DNA from: Janthinobacterium sp. LM6
GTDB lineage: Bacteria > Pseudomonadota > Gammaproteobacteria > Burkholderiales > Burkholderiaceae_D
Assembly (NCBI RefSeq): GCF_002002885.1
Contig: NZ_CP019510.1
Span: 4,836,001 to 4,900,000 of the forward strand
Reading direction: 5' to 3'
Length of the DNA stretch: 64,000 bases
In this document: positions 27,409 to 36,506 of the stretch, in pieces
Numbering within the stretch: position 1 is the stretch's first letter
Layout of the letters: every line of letters starts with the position of its first letter
Translations under genes and position numbers: made by a program
Notes under the pieces: model-generated
Databases searched by the model: none
What the model saw: only the letters and a program-made list of their open reading frames with translations
Told to the model about the DNA's origin: nothing

Positions 27409-27775
27409 GTTTTGTTATTCCAATCTCTTCGTCTGGTACGAAAATCCACAATAGAAGGTAAATCACCACGCCGAAGCCGAAGGTCAATGTAAACAGGACG
27501 AAGACGAGGCGCCAGATCCACGCTTCCATGCCGGAAGCGCGGCCCAGGCCGCCGCAGACGCCGCCGAGCCAGCGGTCGTTGCGCGACCGGCGCAGGCGGT
27601 TGAATTCCTGCACCAGGTCGTTCGCGGGGCCGGAAGCGGCGCCGGACGCGTTGTCCGGCTTGTCCAGGTTGATATTGCTCAGGAGCTTGGCTTTCGCTTG
27701 CGCGAATTCCGCGTCGCTCAGGGCACCTGCCAGATGCAACTCGTGCAGACGCTTGATTTCTTCAGAGACGTTCAT
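27398..27775 (-). CDS. SHOCT plus PspC-domain membrane protein
   Basis: A 125-residue protein. Residues 1-32 form a SHOCT-like motif (EEIKRLHELHLAGALSDAEFAQAKAKLL). Residues 60-118 form a PspC domain with the typical RWLGGVCGGLGRASGMEAWIWRL and a hydrophobic helix ending in LLWIFVPDEE. Phage-shock-protein C domains sense or anchor envelope stress responses. The gene is lodged between sucB and lpdA and overlaps the lpdA start, so it is cotranscribed with 2-oxoglutarate dehydrogenase genes. That position is not functionally explained. Confidence 0.88.
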   Translation of the reverse strand: MNVSEEIKRLHELHLAGALSDAEFAQAKAKLLSNINLDKPDNASGAASGPANDLVQEFNRLRRSRNDRWLGGVCGGLGRASGMEAWIWRLVFVLFTLTFGFGVVIYLLLWIFVPDEEIGITKHEY

Positions 27776-27838
27776 GGGAATCCTCTTTCATTGAGATCAG
27801 CCAGCTGCGTCTTCTGGCAAGGGGTATCAGCTACATTG

Positions 27839-27858
27839 CCCCGGCGGCTACGCCGGGG
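27839..27858. other. Intercistronic hairpin between sucB and the PspC gene
   Basis: A perfect 8-bp stem CCCCGGCG/CGCCGGGG with loop GCTA, 11 bp after the sucB stop. There is no U-tract, so processing or partial attenuation is more likely than full termination. Confidence 0.6.
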
Positions 27859-27869
27859 GACTACAGTGC

Positions 27870-29126
27870 TTACAGGTCCAGCAGCAGGCGTGCAGGATCT
27901 TCCAGCGCTTCTTTCATCGCCACCAGGCCCAGGACGGCTTCGCGGCCGTCGATGATGCGGTGGTCGTAGGACATGGCCAGGTAGTTCATCGGACGCACCA
28001 CGATCTGGCCGTTTTCGACAACGGCGCGGTCCTTGGTCGCATGCACGCCCAGGATGGCCGATTGCGGCGGGTTGATGATCGGGGTCGACAGCATGGAGCC
28101 GAAGGTGCCGCCGTTCGAGATCGAGAACGTGCCGCCCGTCAGGTCGTCCAGGGTCAGCTTGCCTTCCTTGGCTTTCGCGCCGAATTCACCGATTTTTTTC
28201 TCGATGTCGGCGATCGACAGCTGGTCCGCGTTGCGGATGATAGGCACGACCAGGCCGCGCGGCGAACCGACAGCGATGCCGATGTCGAAGTAGCCGTGGT
28301 AGACGATGTCGTTGCCGTCAACGGAGGCATTGATGATCGGGTACTTTTTCAGGGCGGCGACGGCGGCCTTGACGAAGAAGGACATGAAGCCCAGCTTGAC
28401 GCCGTGCTCTTTCTCGAACTTGTCCTTGTACTTATTGCGCAGGTCGATGACCGGCTGCATGTTCACTTCATTGAACGTGGTCAGGATGGCGTTCGTCGAT
28501 TGCGATTGCAGCAGGCGCTCGGCGATACGTGCGCGCAGGCGGCTCATCGGCACGCGCTCTTCAGGGCGGTCGCCCAGGCTGGCGGCCGACGGCGTGGCAA
28601 CTTGCTGCAGCGCTGGCTTAGCAGCGGCTGGCGCCAGCGGCGCGACAGCTGGCTTGGCGGAAGCGGCCAGGGCGTCGCCCTTGGTCACGCGGCCGTCTTT
28701 GCCCGAACCGGCGACGTCGCCAGCGGACAGGCCTTTTTCGGACAGGATCTTGGCGGCGGCAGGCATGGCGACATCGCCTTTGGTCGCAGCGGCTGGCGCG
28801 GACGCGGTAGCGGCGTCTTGTGCGGCGGCAGCCAGGGCTGGCACAGGCACGGCCGACACTTCCATCGGGCTGACCTTGGCCGAGCCGTCGGTGTCGATGA
28901 TGGCGATGACTTCGCCGGCGACGACGGTAGCGCCGTCAGCCTTGATAATTTGAACGATCACGCCAGCGGCGGGCGCCGGCAGTTCCAGCACCACTTTATC
29001 GGTTTCGATATCGATCATGTTTTCGTCGCGCGCAACTGCTTCGCCGACTTTCTTGTGCCATGCCAGCAGGGTCGCTTCTGCAACCGATTCCGACAACTGG
29101 GGAACTTTGACTTCGATTTGTGCCAT
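27870..29126 (-). CDS. sucB: Dihydrolipoyllysine succinyltransferase, E2 of 2-oxoglutarate dehydrogenase
   Basis: E2 core of the 2-oxoglutarate dehydrogenase complex, 418 residues. It has an N-terminal lipoyl domain with Lys44 in ETDKVVLEL, an Ala/Pro linker, and a peripheral-subunit-binding domain ([28 protein letters not shown]). The catalytic domain ends in [13 protein letters not shown], with the active-site His near 389. It follows sucA by 109 bp, a gap that carries a GC-rich hairpin. Confidence 0.96.
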   Translation of the reverse strand: MAQIEVKVPQLSESVAEATLLAWHKKVGEAVARDENMIDIETDKVVLELPAPAAGVIVQIIKADGATVVAGEVIAIIDTDGSAKVSPMEVSAVPVPALAAAAQDAATASAPAAATKGDVAMPAAAKILSEKGLSAGDVAGSGKDGRVTKGDALAASAKPAVAPLAPAAAKPALQQVATPSAASLGDRPEERVPMSRLRARIAERLLQSQSTNAILTTFNEVNMQPVIDLRNKYKDKFEKEHGVKLGFMSFFVKAAVAALKKYPIINASVDGNDIVYHGYFDIGIAVGSPRGLVVPIIRNADQLSIADIEKKIGEFGAKAKEGKLTLDDLTGGTFSISNGGTFGSMLSTPIINPPQSAILGVHATKDRAVVENGQIVVRPMNYLAMSYDHRIIDGREAVLGLVAMKEALEDPARLLLDL

Positions 29127-29154
29127 GTAAAACTCCGTTTATTTTGTTATTGCG

Positions 29155-29183
29155 GCGCCGCCCCTGCGTAGCAAGGGCGGCGC
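29155..29183. other. Intercistronic hairpin between sucA and sucB
   Basis: A perfect 9-bp stem GCGCCGCCC (29155-29163) with GGGCGGCGC (29175-29183) and an 11-base loop. No U-tract follows on the minus strand. It resembles the hairpin at 27839-27858 in position and composition. Confidence 0.6.
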
Positions 29184-29235
29184 TCCGTCATCATCTTGAT
29201 CAGGCGCAATGCGCATCGCACGGCGCCCGTTATCC

Positions 29236-32088
29236 TTACTTGGTCAGGATAAAACCCTTCAGCTTCGAGAATGCCGTTTCCAGCAGATCTTTTTGCTGGG
29301 CGTAGTGCTTGTCATAGTAACCGACAGCAGGCGACGCCGAAGCAGGACGGCCGGCGTAAGCCAGACGCTGACCCGATTCCAGGCCTTCGAAGATGTTGTG
29401 CTGGATCTGGAACCAGGCGCCCTGATTTTGCGGCTCGTCCTGCGCCCAGACGACTTCGACCAGGTTCGGGAACTTCTTCAGTTCAGCAGCGAACGACTTG
29501 TGCGGGAACGGATACAGCTGTTCCAGGCGCACGATGGCCGTGTCGGTCTGGCCGCGGGTCTTGCGTGCATTGACCAGGTCGTAGTAAACCTTGCCCGAGC
29601 AGGCGACCACACGCTTGACTTTCTTGGCGTCGATTTTGTCGTCGACTTCGCCGATGACGGTCTGGAAACCGCCCTTGGCCAGGTCGGTCAGCGGCGAACC
29701 GGCATCCTTGTTGCGCAACAGCGACTTCGGCGTCAGGATGACCAGCGGCTTGCGGAACTGGCGCACCATCTGGCGGCGCAGCAAATGGAAGATCTGCGAA
29801 GCCGTCGTCGGCTGCACCACTTGCATGTTGTTGTCTGCGCACAGCTGCAGGAAACGCTCTGGACGCGCGGACGAGTGCTCAGGACCCTGGCCTTCGTAAC
29901 CGTGCGGCAGCATCATGACCAGACCGGAAGCGCGGCCCCACTTCACTTCGCCGGAGCTGATGAATTGGTCGATAACCACTTGCGCGCCGTTGGCGAAGTC
30001 GCCGAACTGGGCTTCCCAGATCGTCAGGGTGTTCGGTTCAGCGGTCGAGTAGCCGTATTCGAAGGCCAGTACGGCTTCTTCGGACAGCACCGAGTCGATG
30101 ACGGTGAACGGCGCCTGGTTGTCCGACACGTTTTGCAGCGGAATGTAGGTGCCTGCATCCCAACGCTCGCGGTTTTGGTCATGCAAGACGGCGTGACGGT
30201 GCACGAAGGTGCCGCGGCCGGCGTCCTGGCCCGTCAGGCGGATGGCGTAGCCGGACGATACCAGCGAAGCGTAGGCCAGGTGTTCGCCCATGCCCCAGTC
30301 CAGGTTCATTTCGCCACGGCCCATGGTGCCGCGGTCGCCCAGTACTTTTTCAACCAGCGAGTGGACCTTGAAGTCTTCCGGCACACTGGTGATGCGGGTG
30401 GCCAGGCGTTTCAGTTCCGTCATCGGCACGGCGGTGTCGGCCGAATCGGTCCATTTCTTGTTCAGGAACGGCAGCCAGTCGACGGCGTACTTGTTCTTGA
30501 AGTTCGAGATGACCGGATCGACGGTATGCTTGCCGGCGTCCATGGCGTCGCGGAATGCGGCCACCATCTTGTCGCCGCCATCGGCAGGGATCACGCCTTG
30601 CGCTACCAGCTTGTCCGCGTACAGCTTGCGGGTGCCTGGATGCTGGCCGATCTTCTTGTACATCAGTGGCTGCGTCAGTGCCGGCGTATCTTGCTCGTTG
30701 TGGCCAAGCTTGCGGTAGCAGATGATGTCGAGGACGATGTCCTTCTTGAATTCCATGCGGTAGTCGAGCGCGATCTGCGTCGCCAGCACCACGGCTTCCG
30801 GATCATCGGCGTTGATGTGCAGGACCGGTGCTTCGATCATCTTGACGACGTCCGAGCAGTACAGGGTCGAGCGGGCATCGCGCGGATCCGAGGTGGTGAA
30901 ACCGATCTGGTTGTTGATCACGATATGCACCGTGCCGCCGGTATGGTAGCCACGGGTTTGCGCCAGATTCAGCGTTTCCATGACCACGCCCTGGCCGGCG
31001 AAAGCGGCATCGCCGTGCACCAGGATCGGCAGCACTTGCGCGCCCTGCGCGTCGCCGCGGCGATCCATGCGGGCCTTGACGGAACCTTCGACCACAGGGT
31101 TGACGATTTCCAGGTGCGACGGGTTGAACGCCAGCGACAGGTGGACCGGGCCGCCTGCGGTGGAGATGTCCGACGAGAAGCCTTGATGGTATTTCACGTC
31201 GCCGGCAGGCAGGTCGTCGCCATGCTTGCCTTCGAATTCTTCGAACAGTTCCTGCGGCGCCTTGCCCAGGGTGTTCACCAGCACGTTCAGGCGGCCGCGG
31301 TGGGCCATGCCGATAACGATTTCCTGCACGCCTTTTTCGCCGGCGCGCTGGATGGTTTCATCCATCGAGGCGATGAAGGTTTCGCCCCCTTCCAGGGAGA
31401 AGCGCTTCTGGCCCACGTAGCGGGTGTGCAGATAGCGTTCCAGGCCTTCAGCCGCGGTCAGGCGGTCGAGGATGTGGATTTTTTTCTCTGGGGTGAAATT
31501 CGGGGTGGAGCGGATCGCTTCCAGTTTCTCTTGCAGCCAGCGCTTTTCGGCCGGGTCGGAGATGTACATGAATTCGGCGCCGATCGAGCGCGTGTAGGTA
31601 TCGCGCAGATAGTTCAGCAGATCGCGCAGGGTGGCGGTCTCGGGGCCAAAATAGGTATTGCTGATGTTGAACACGGTGTCCATGTCCGCGTCGGTGAAAC
31701 CGTAGAAGCTCGGCTCGAGCTCAGGGATCATCGGACGTTCCTGGCGTTGCAGCGGATCCAGGTTGGCCCAGTGCGACCCGAGGTAGCGGTAAGCGGCGAT
31801 CAGCTGCGTGGCGGCGACGCGCTTGCGGCCCATTTCAGCATCGAAGGAAGCGGTCACTGTGCGGATCGGACCAGCTTTTGCGCGCTCGGCGAACGAGGCG
31901 ACGACGGAGGCATGCGCCACGTCAGGCTTGTTGGTGCCATCGACGGCAGGCACGTGCTGCATCGCGTCGAAGTAGGAACGCCAGTTATCGGGTACCGAGC
32001 CTGGGTTGTTCAGATACGCCTCGTACAGGTCTTCCACGTACGGAGCATTCCCACCAAACAGGTAGGAGTTGGTCGTTAATTGCTGCAT
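29236..32088 (-). CDS. sucA: 2-oxoglutarate dehydrogenase E1 component
   Basis: Thiamine-diphosphate-dependent decarboxylase of the TCA cycle, 950 residues, within the usual range. The N-terminus (YLFGGNAPYVEDLYEAYLNNPGSVPDNWRSYF) is the E2-binding segment. The active-site region includes EIVIGMAHRGRLNVLVNTLGK and the ThDP/Mg site around GDAAFAGQGVVMETLNLAQTRGYHTGG with INNQIGFTTSDP. It is the first gene of the operon sucA-sucB-pspC-lpdA-zapE. A candidate promoter lies about 145-175 bp upstream. Confidence 0.97.
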   Translation of the reverse strand: MQQLTTNSYLFGGNAPYVEDLYEAYLNNPGSVPDNWRSYFDAMQHVPAVDGTNKPDVAHASVVASFAERAKAGPIRTVTASFDAEMGRKRVAATQLIAAYRYLGSHWANLDPLQRQERPMIPELEPSFYGFTDADMDTVFNISNTYFGPETATLRDLLNYLRDTYTRSIGAEFMYISDPAEKRWLQEKLEAIRSTPNFTPEKKIHILDRLTAAEGLERYLHTRYVGQKRFSLEGGETFIASMDETIQRAGEKGVQEIVIGMAHRGRLNVLVNTLGKAPQELFEEFEGKHGDDLPAGDVKYHQGFSSDISTAGGPVHLSLAFNPSHLEIVNPVVEGSVKARMDRRGDAQGAQVLPILVHGDAAFAGQGVVMETLNLAQTRGYHTGGTVHIVINNQIGFTTSDPRDARSTLYCSDVVKMIEAPVLHINADDPEAVVLATQIALDYRMEFKKDIVLDIICYRKLGHNEQDTPALTQPLMYKKIGQHPGTRKLYADKLVAQGVIPADGGDKMVAAFRDAMDAGKHTVDPVISNFKNKYAVDWLPFLNKKWTDSADTAVPMTELKRLATRITSVPEDFKVHSLVEKVLGDRGTMGRGEMNLDWGMGEHLAYASLVSSGYAIRLTGQDAGRGTFVHRHAVLHDQNRERWDAGTYIPLQNVSDNQAPFTVIDSVLSEEAVLAFEYGYSTAEPNTLTIWEAQFGDFANGAQVVIDQFISSGEVKWGRASGLVMMLPHGYEGQGPEHSSARPERFLQLCADNNMQVVQPTTASQIFHLLRRQMVRQFRKPLVILTPKSLLRNKDAGSPLTDLAKGGFQTVIGEVDDKIDAKKVKRVVACSGKVYYDLVNARKTRGQTDTAIVRLEQLYPFPHKSFAAELKKFPNLVEVVWAQDEPQNQGAWFQIQHNIFEGLESGQRLAYAGRPASASPAVGYYDKHYAQQKDLLETAFSKLKGFILTK

Positions 32089-32233
32089 ATATTGCTCACC
32101 TTTCTTCGCGTTTCGCGAGGAATTAGCGGGTTAATCTAACCTTCCGCGACACGGCCTGACCGGTTAGCGGATTGCACATCAAGTTGTGGGGAAGGGCTTT
32201 TTTATTGCACCAGCATTCTGCATACCGTCATTT

Positions 32234-32263
32234 AGAATAGCACGCGGTATTGTAACGCAACAA
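32234..32263 (-). promoter_or_regulatory. Candidate sigma-70 promoter for sucA
   Basis: On the minus strand, TTGTTG (32258-32263) and TATTCT (32234-32239) are separated by 18 bp. It lies in the AT-rich gap between sucA and the LysR gene. No other hexamer pair there looks better, but neither box is perfect. Confidence 0.4.
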
Positions 32264-32345
32264 CCGCTAGTTGAATTTTATTTGGCAAGCAAATGTAAGC
32301 TGTGTTGCTGATTTTCCCGGGCTTGCAAGCCTGTCACTGTTGCGC

Positions 32346-33320
32346 TTACAGCACATCCGCAGCCCTGCCGGCGTGCCGCTTGCGCCCAACTGGTCTGCCC
32401 GGCAACGGCGCCGCCGCGATGGCCGCCAGCCAATCGGGATCGCCGGCAAACCACTCGACCAGGAAGTCGAGCATGGTGCGCAGCAGGGGCGACATGTGCT
32501 GGCGCGAGGTGTAGATGCCGTAGATGCCCATGTCCTGCGGCTGATACGCGGGCAGGAGCTCCACCAGCTGCCCGCTGGCGATCAGCGGCGCGGCCGAATA
32601 GCGCGGCTGCATGGCGATGCCCGCCCCCGCCACCGTGGCCACCAGCAGGACCAGCGACTCATTCGCCGACAGGCGGCCGCTGACGGGGACAGTGAGCGCT
32701 TCCCCGTCGTGCGTAAACTGCCACAGGCTCTTGCCGAAATACGTGTACGTCAGACAGTTGTGCAGGGCCAGGTCTTCCGCCCGGCGCGGCGTGCCGTGCG
32801 CCGCCAGGTACGATGGTGCGGCGCACACCACCGAAGCGCAGCTGGCCAGCTGGCGCGCGATCAGGTTTGGCTCGAGCGCGTTCGTAATGCGGATCGCCAG
32901 GTCGATGCGCTGCTCCACCAGGTTGACGGCGCGGTTCTCCATCTGCAGGTCGACGGCGGCGCGCGGGTAGCGCCGCAGGTAAGCGGTCACTGCGCCGGCC
33001 AGCGCCGTCTGCGCCAGCGATTGCGAGCAGGTGATGCGCAACAAGCCATGCGGCGTGTCGAGACCTTCGGGCGACGTGACGGCCATGGCGCCGGCCACTT
33101 CCAGCATCTGCCGGCAGCGCGCCAGGGTCGCTTCGCCCGCATCCGTCAGGCTCAAACGGCGCGTGGTGCGATGCAACAGGCGCGCCCCCGCCCACTGCTC
33201 CATCTCGGCCAGGTAGCGCGTCACCATGGCGCGCGACATGTCGAGCGCCTCGCTGGCGGCGACCATGCTGCCACGCTCGGCGATGGCGACGAATACTTGT
33301 GCGGCGGTGATGCGGTCCAT
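32346..33320 (-). CDS. LysR-family transcriptional regulator
   Basis: LysR-type regulator, 324 residues. The wHTH is at 1-60 (AAQVFVAIAERGSMVAASEALDMSRAMVTRYLAEMEQ), followed by an effector domain with LRITCSQSLAQTALAGAVTAYLRRYP, as in the AaeR/DmlR-like subgroup. I use the ATG at 33318-33320 (MDRITAAQ) because AAGGGAG precedes it; the frame is open 10 codons further up. It is divergent from the truncated MBL-fold gene, which is the likely ancestral target. Confidence 0.88.
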   Translation of the reverse strand: MDRITAAQVFVAIAERGSMVAASEALDMSRAMVTRYLAEMEQWAGARLLHRTTRRLSLTDAGEATLARCRQMLEVAGAMAVTSPEGLDTPHGLLRITCSQSLAQTALAGAVTAYLRRYPRAAVDLQMENRAVNLVEQRIDLAIRITNALEPNLIARQLASCASVVCAAPSYLAAHGTPRRAEDLALHNCLTYTYFGKSLWQFTHDGEALTVPVSGRLSANESLVLLVATVAGAGIAMQPRYSAAPLIASGQLVELLPAYQPQDMGIYGIYTSRQHMSPLLRTMLDFLVEWFAGDPDWLAAIAAAPLPGRPVGRKRHAGRAADVL

Positions 33321-33390
33321 GCGGGTACTCCCTTGATTCATCCGATTCATGCAACTAAGTATTGCAATCTACCCTATTTGTCTCCCCTGG

Positions 33391-33441
33391 TCGAAAGGAT
33401 AATATGCGACAAGAGTATCTAATATCGAAAGAATAATATGC
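33391..33441 (+). repeat. Direct repeat across a translation start
   Basis: TCGAAAGGATAATATGC (33391-33407) recurs as TCGAAAGAATAATATGC (33425-33441), 34 bp apart. The second copy contains the start codon of the MBL-like gene. The first copy opens a 10-codon reading frame (ATG at 33404, TAA at 33434-33436) that ends one base before that start. Confidence 0.7.
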
Positions 33442-33893
33442 TTCCATGCGCCGCCCGCCTCTCCCGCACCCTGGAAACCTTCCGCCTCGATGTGCTGGGC
33501 CGCGCACCGTCCACTTCGCTGCTGCTGAGCGGCGTGGCCGACGCCATCCTCGTCAATACCCAGTTCCTGCGCGACGATGCGGCGCAGTTAGCGCACACCA
33601 TCGCCGCCAGCGGCAAGCGCCTGACCACCATCTATATCAGCGCGGCCGAGCCGCAAGCCTATTTCGGCCTGGGCGTGCTGCAGCAAGCCTTTCCGCATGC
33701 CCGCATCCTCGCCAGCGGCGCCACGGTCGAGGCGATCCGCCGCCAGGCCGGCGCCAGGGTCGCCCACTGGGGCGGCATCCTCAAGCACAATGCGCCGCGC
33801 CGTATCGTCCTGCCGCACATCCATGAGGGCGCCAGCCTGCCGCTCGAAGGCGGCAGCGTGTGCCTGCAGTCGCTGCTGGCGGCGCTCGACTGA
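33438..33893 (+). pseudogene. Truncated MBL-fold metallohydrolase-like gene, metal site lost
   Basis: The 151-residue product resembles the N-terminal half of MBL-fold hydrolases: VADAILVNTQFLRDDAAQLAHTIAASGKRLTTIYIS, then a region equivalent to the HGHxDHYFG metal motif. Here that reads AAEPQAYFG, so the histidines and the key aspartate are missing. Full-length relatives run to roughly 270-300 residues. This frame ends before the second half, and a terminator follows within 25 bp. The frame is intact, so a small non-catalytic protein is possible, but a decaying gene is more likely. It is divergent from the LysR gene. Confidence 0.6.
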
Positions 33894-33916
33894 TCCGGGC
33901 ATCTTCCGCGCGCATA

Positions 33917-33942
33917 AAAAAACGGGCCGAAGCCCGTTTTTT
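33917..33942. terminator. Bidirectional intrinsic terminator
   Basis: AAAAAACGGGC (33917-33927) pairs with GCCCGTTTTTT (33932-33942) around loop CGAA. It serves gltA on the minus strand and the MBL-like gene on the plus strand. Confidence 0.9.
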
Positions 33943-33964
33943 GTTTGCTCGATACCGCTCTGGA

Positions 33965-35266
33965 TTAACGCTTGTCCAGTGGCAGTACTTCGCGCGTGGT
34001 CGAACCGACGAACAGCTGGCGCGGACGGCCGATCTTTTGTTCCGGGTCGGCGATCATTTCGTTCCACTGGGCGATCCAGCCGATCGTACGGGCCATAGCG
34101 AAGATACCGGTGAACAGCGATACCGGGATGCCCAGCGCCGATTGCACGATGCCCGAGTAGAAGTCGACGTTCGGGTACAGTTTGCGCGACACGAAGTATT
34201 CGTCGTTCAGCGCAATCTTTTCCAGTTCCATCGCCAGCTTGAACAGCGGGTCGTCTTGCAGACCCAGTTCTTGCAGCACTTCGTAGCAGGTTTCACGCAT
34301 CAGCTTGGCGCGTGGATCGAAGTTCTTGTACACGCGGTGGCCAAAGCCCATCAGCTTGACGCCCGAGTTCTTGTCCTTGACTTGCGCGATGAAGGCAGGG
34401 ATGTTCTCGACGGTGCCGATTTCCTTCAGCATGTTGAGTGCCGCTTCGTTGGCGCCGCCGTGGGCAGGGCCCCACAGGCAGGCGATACCGGCAGCGATAC
34501 AGGCGAACGGGTTGGCGCCCGACGAACCGGCCAGACGGACGGTCGAAGTCGATGCGTTCTGCTCGTGGTCCGCGTGCAGGATCAGGATGCGGTCCAGGGC
34601 GCGCACCAGCACGTCGTTGACCTTGTACTCTTCGCACGGATTGGCAAACATCATGTGCATGAAGTTGGCGCTGTACGACAGGTCGTTGCGTGGGTACACG
34701 AACGGCTGGCCGACCGAGTACTTGTAGGTCATGGCGACCAGGGTTGGCATCTTGGCGATCAGGCGGATGGCCGACACTTCGCGGTGACGCGGGTCGTTGA
34801 TGTCCAGCGAGTCATGGTAGAACGATGCCAGCGCGCCGACGGTGCCCACCAGGACCGACATCGGATGCGCATCGCGGCGGAAGCCACGGAAGAAGAATTG
34901 CATCTGTTCGTGCACCATCGTGTGCTTGGTGACGGTGTCGACGAACTTGGCTTTCTGCGCCGCGTTCGGCAGTTCGCCGTTTAGCAGCAGGTAGCACGAT
35001 TCCATGAAGTCGGCGTTGACGGCCAACTGTTCGATCGGGTAACCACGGTACAGCAGCTCGCCCTTGTCGCCATCGATGTAGGTGATCGACGAGTTGCAGG
35101 CGGCCGTCGACATAAAGCCTGGGTCGTAGGTGAACTTGCCGCTACCGGCGTACAGTTTGCGGATGTCGATGACGTCCGGGCCAACCGTGCCTTTGTAGAT
35201 TGGAAATTCAAGCGATGGGCTGCCATCGGAGAACGACAGGGTAGCTTTTGTGTCAGAGATATTCAT
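33965..35266 (-). CDS. gltA: Citrate synthase (type II)
   Basis: Condenses acetyl-CoA and oxaloacetate. The 433-residue protein is the NADH-sensitive hexameric-type length. Catalytic residues lie in [46 protein letters not shown] and [15 protein letters not shown], with Asp in [20 protein letters not shown] nearby. It lies 121 bp after sdhE in the order sdhCDAB-sdhE-gltA. Confidence 0.97.
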   Translation of the reverse strand: MNISDTKATLSFSDGSPSLEFPIYKGTVGPDVIDIRKLYAGSGKFTYDPGFMSTAACNSSITYIDGDKGELLYRGYPIEQLAVNADFMESCYLLLNGELPNAAQKAKFVDTVTKHTMVHEQMQFFFRGFRRDAHPMSVLVGTVGALASFYHDSLDINDPRHREVSAIRLIAKMPTLVAMTYKYSVGQPFVYPRNDLSYSANFMHMMFANPCEEYKVNDVLVRALDRILILHADHEQNASTSTVRLAGSSGANPFACIAAGIACLWGPAHGGANEAALNMLKEIGTVENIPAFIAQVKDKNSGVKLMGFGHRVYKNFDPRAKLMRETCYEVLQELGLQDDPLFKLAMELEKIALNDEYFVSRKLYPNVDFYSGIVQSALGIPVSLFTGIFAMARTIGWIAQWNEMIADPEQKIGRPRQLFVGSTTREVLPLDKR

Positions 35267-35387
35267 GGGCTCTTCCTTCTCGGGAGTGAGTCGAAATTAA
35301 AATCAAAAATTCTGGCTGCAATTCGCACCGCACTCGGCAGTACTACAGCGCGCCACTCGCACCGTTTGCAATATATCGCCCAGGCGT

Positions 35388-35669
35388 CTAGGCAATGCGC
35401 AGTCGTTGCAGCAGTGCGCGCACATGCGGCAGATCGACTTCGCCTTCCGGCTCTTTACGGGCCAGTACCAGATCCATTAACGCATTGTCCGATAAATCCA
35501 GCAAACGCGTCAGCGCGTCAACTTCTTCATCGGTCAATTCGGTTTCATACGCATCGAGAAAACGGGTCAGGATAATGTCGTTTTCCAGCAGGCCACGGCG
35601 TGAACGCCAGCGCAGGCGGGCGCGGTTGGCCGGGTCGGCCTGATGCGAGGACAAAATTGATTCTGTCAT
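35388..35669 (-). CDS. sdhE: FAD assembly factor SdhE
   Basis: Small protein that promotes covalent attachment of FAD to SdhA. The 93-residue product has the defining RGxxE motif at Arg25-Gly26-Leu-Leu-Glu29 (RRGLLENDIIL). The start is at 35667-35669 (MTESILSS), and an upstream extension of 11 codons is less likely. It sits between sdhB and gltA as in other betaproteobacteria. Confidence 0.94.
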   Translation of the reverse strand: MTESILSSHQADPANRARLRWRSRRGLLENDIILTRFLDAYETELTDEEVDALTRLLDLSDNALMDLVLARKEPEGEVDLPHVRALLQRLRIA

Positions 35670-35786
35670 TTGGTTTACCACTTTACGTGTGCCTCGCGGC
35701 ACGGTGCTGCTTTGCAGGCGCCGCCTGCAGGCAAGAGAGGATACCCTCTTCCCGCAAACGGCGCCCGGCGGACGCGATCACGAGGA

Positions 35787-36497
35787 TCAGATCGCGCGGC
35801 GGACCATCAATTCCTTGATCTTGCCGATCGCCTTGTTCGGGTTCAACCCTTTCGGGCAGACGTCGACGCAGTTCATGATCGAATGGCAGCGGAACAGGCG
35901 GTACGGGTCTTCCAGGTTGTCCAGACGCGCACCCGTGGCTTCGTCGCGCGAATCGGCGATGAAGCGGTAGGCTTGCAGCAGGCCGGCAGGACCGACGAAC
36001 TTGTCCGGATTCCACCAGAACGACGGGCACGACGTGGAGCAGCATGCGCACAGGATGCACTCGTACAGGCCATCGAGTTCTTCGCGCTGTTCCGGCGACT
36101 GCAGGCGTTCTTTTTCAGGCGGAATCGAATCGTTGATCAGGAAAGGCTTGATCGAATCGTACTGCTTGAAAAATTGCGTCATGTCGACGATCAGGTCGCG
36201 GATGACCGGCAAGCCTGGCAACGGACGCAGCACGATAGGCTCCGACAGTTCGTTCAGGTTGGTCGTGCATGCCAGGCCGTTCTTGCCGTTGATGTTCATC
36301 GCGTCCGAACCGCACACGCCTTCGCGGCACGAGCGGCGCAGGGCCAGCGAGTCATCGACGTCCGCCTTGATGCGCTGCAATGCATCGAGCAGCATCTTGT
36401 CGGTGTCCTTCAGTTCGACCGTCAGGTCTTGCATGTACGGCTTGGCATCCTGGTCAGGATCGTAGCGGTAGATTTTGAATTTAAGAGTGCGTGCCAT
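35787..36497 (-). CDS. sdhB: Succinate dehydrogenase iron-sulfur subunit
   Basis: Carries three FeS clusters between SdhA and ubiquinone. The [2Fe-2S] ligands are in CREGVCGSDAMNINGKNGLAC, and the [4Fe-4S] and [3Fe-4S] ligands in CILCACCSTSCPSFWW and CHSIMNCVDVCPKGLNP. It has 236 residues. It starts 9 bp after sdhA ends. Confidence 0.97.
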   Translation of the reverse strand: MARTLKFKIYRYDPDQDAKPYMQDLTVELKDTDKMLLDALQRIKADVDDSLALRRSCREGVCGSDAMNINGKNGLACTTNLNELSEPIVLRPLPGLPVIRDLIVDMTQFFKQYDSIKPFLINDSIPPEKERLQSPEQREELDGLYECILCACCSTSCPSFWWNPDKFVGPAGLLQAYRFIADSRDEATGARLDNLEDPYRLFRCHSIMNCVDVCPKGLNPNKAIGKIKELMVRRAI

Positions 36498-36506
36498 GGT
36501 ATAGCC

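Noticed and set aside
29209..32079. 956-codon plus-strand frame opposite sucA
   Set aside because: The product is His/Arg/Gln-rich with no domain, an expected artefact of codon bias in sucA.
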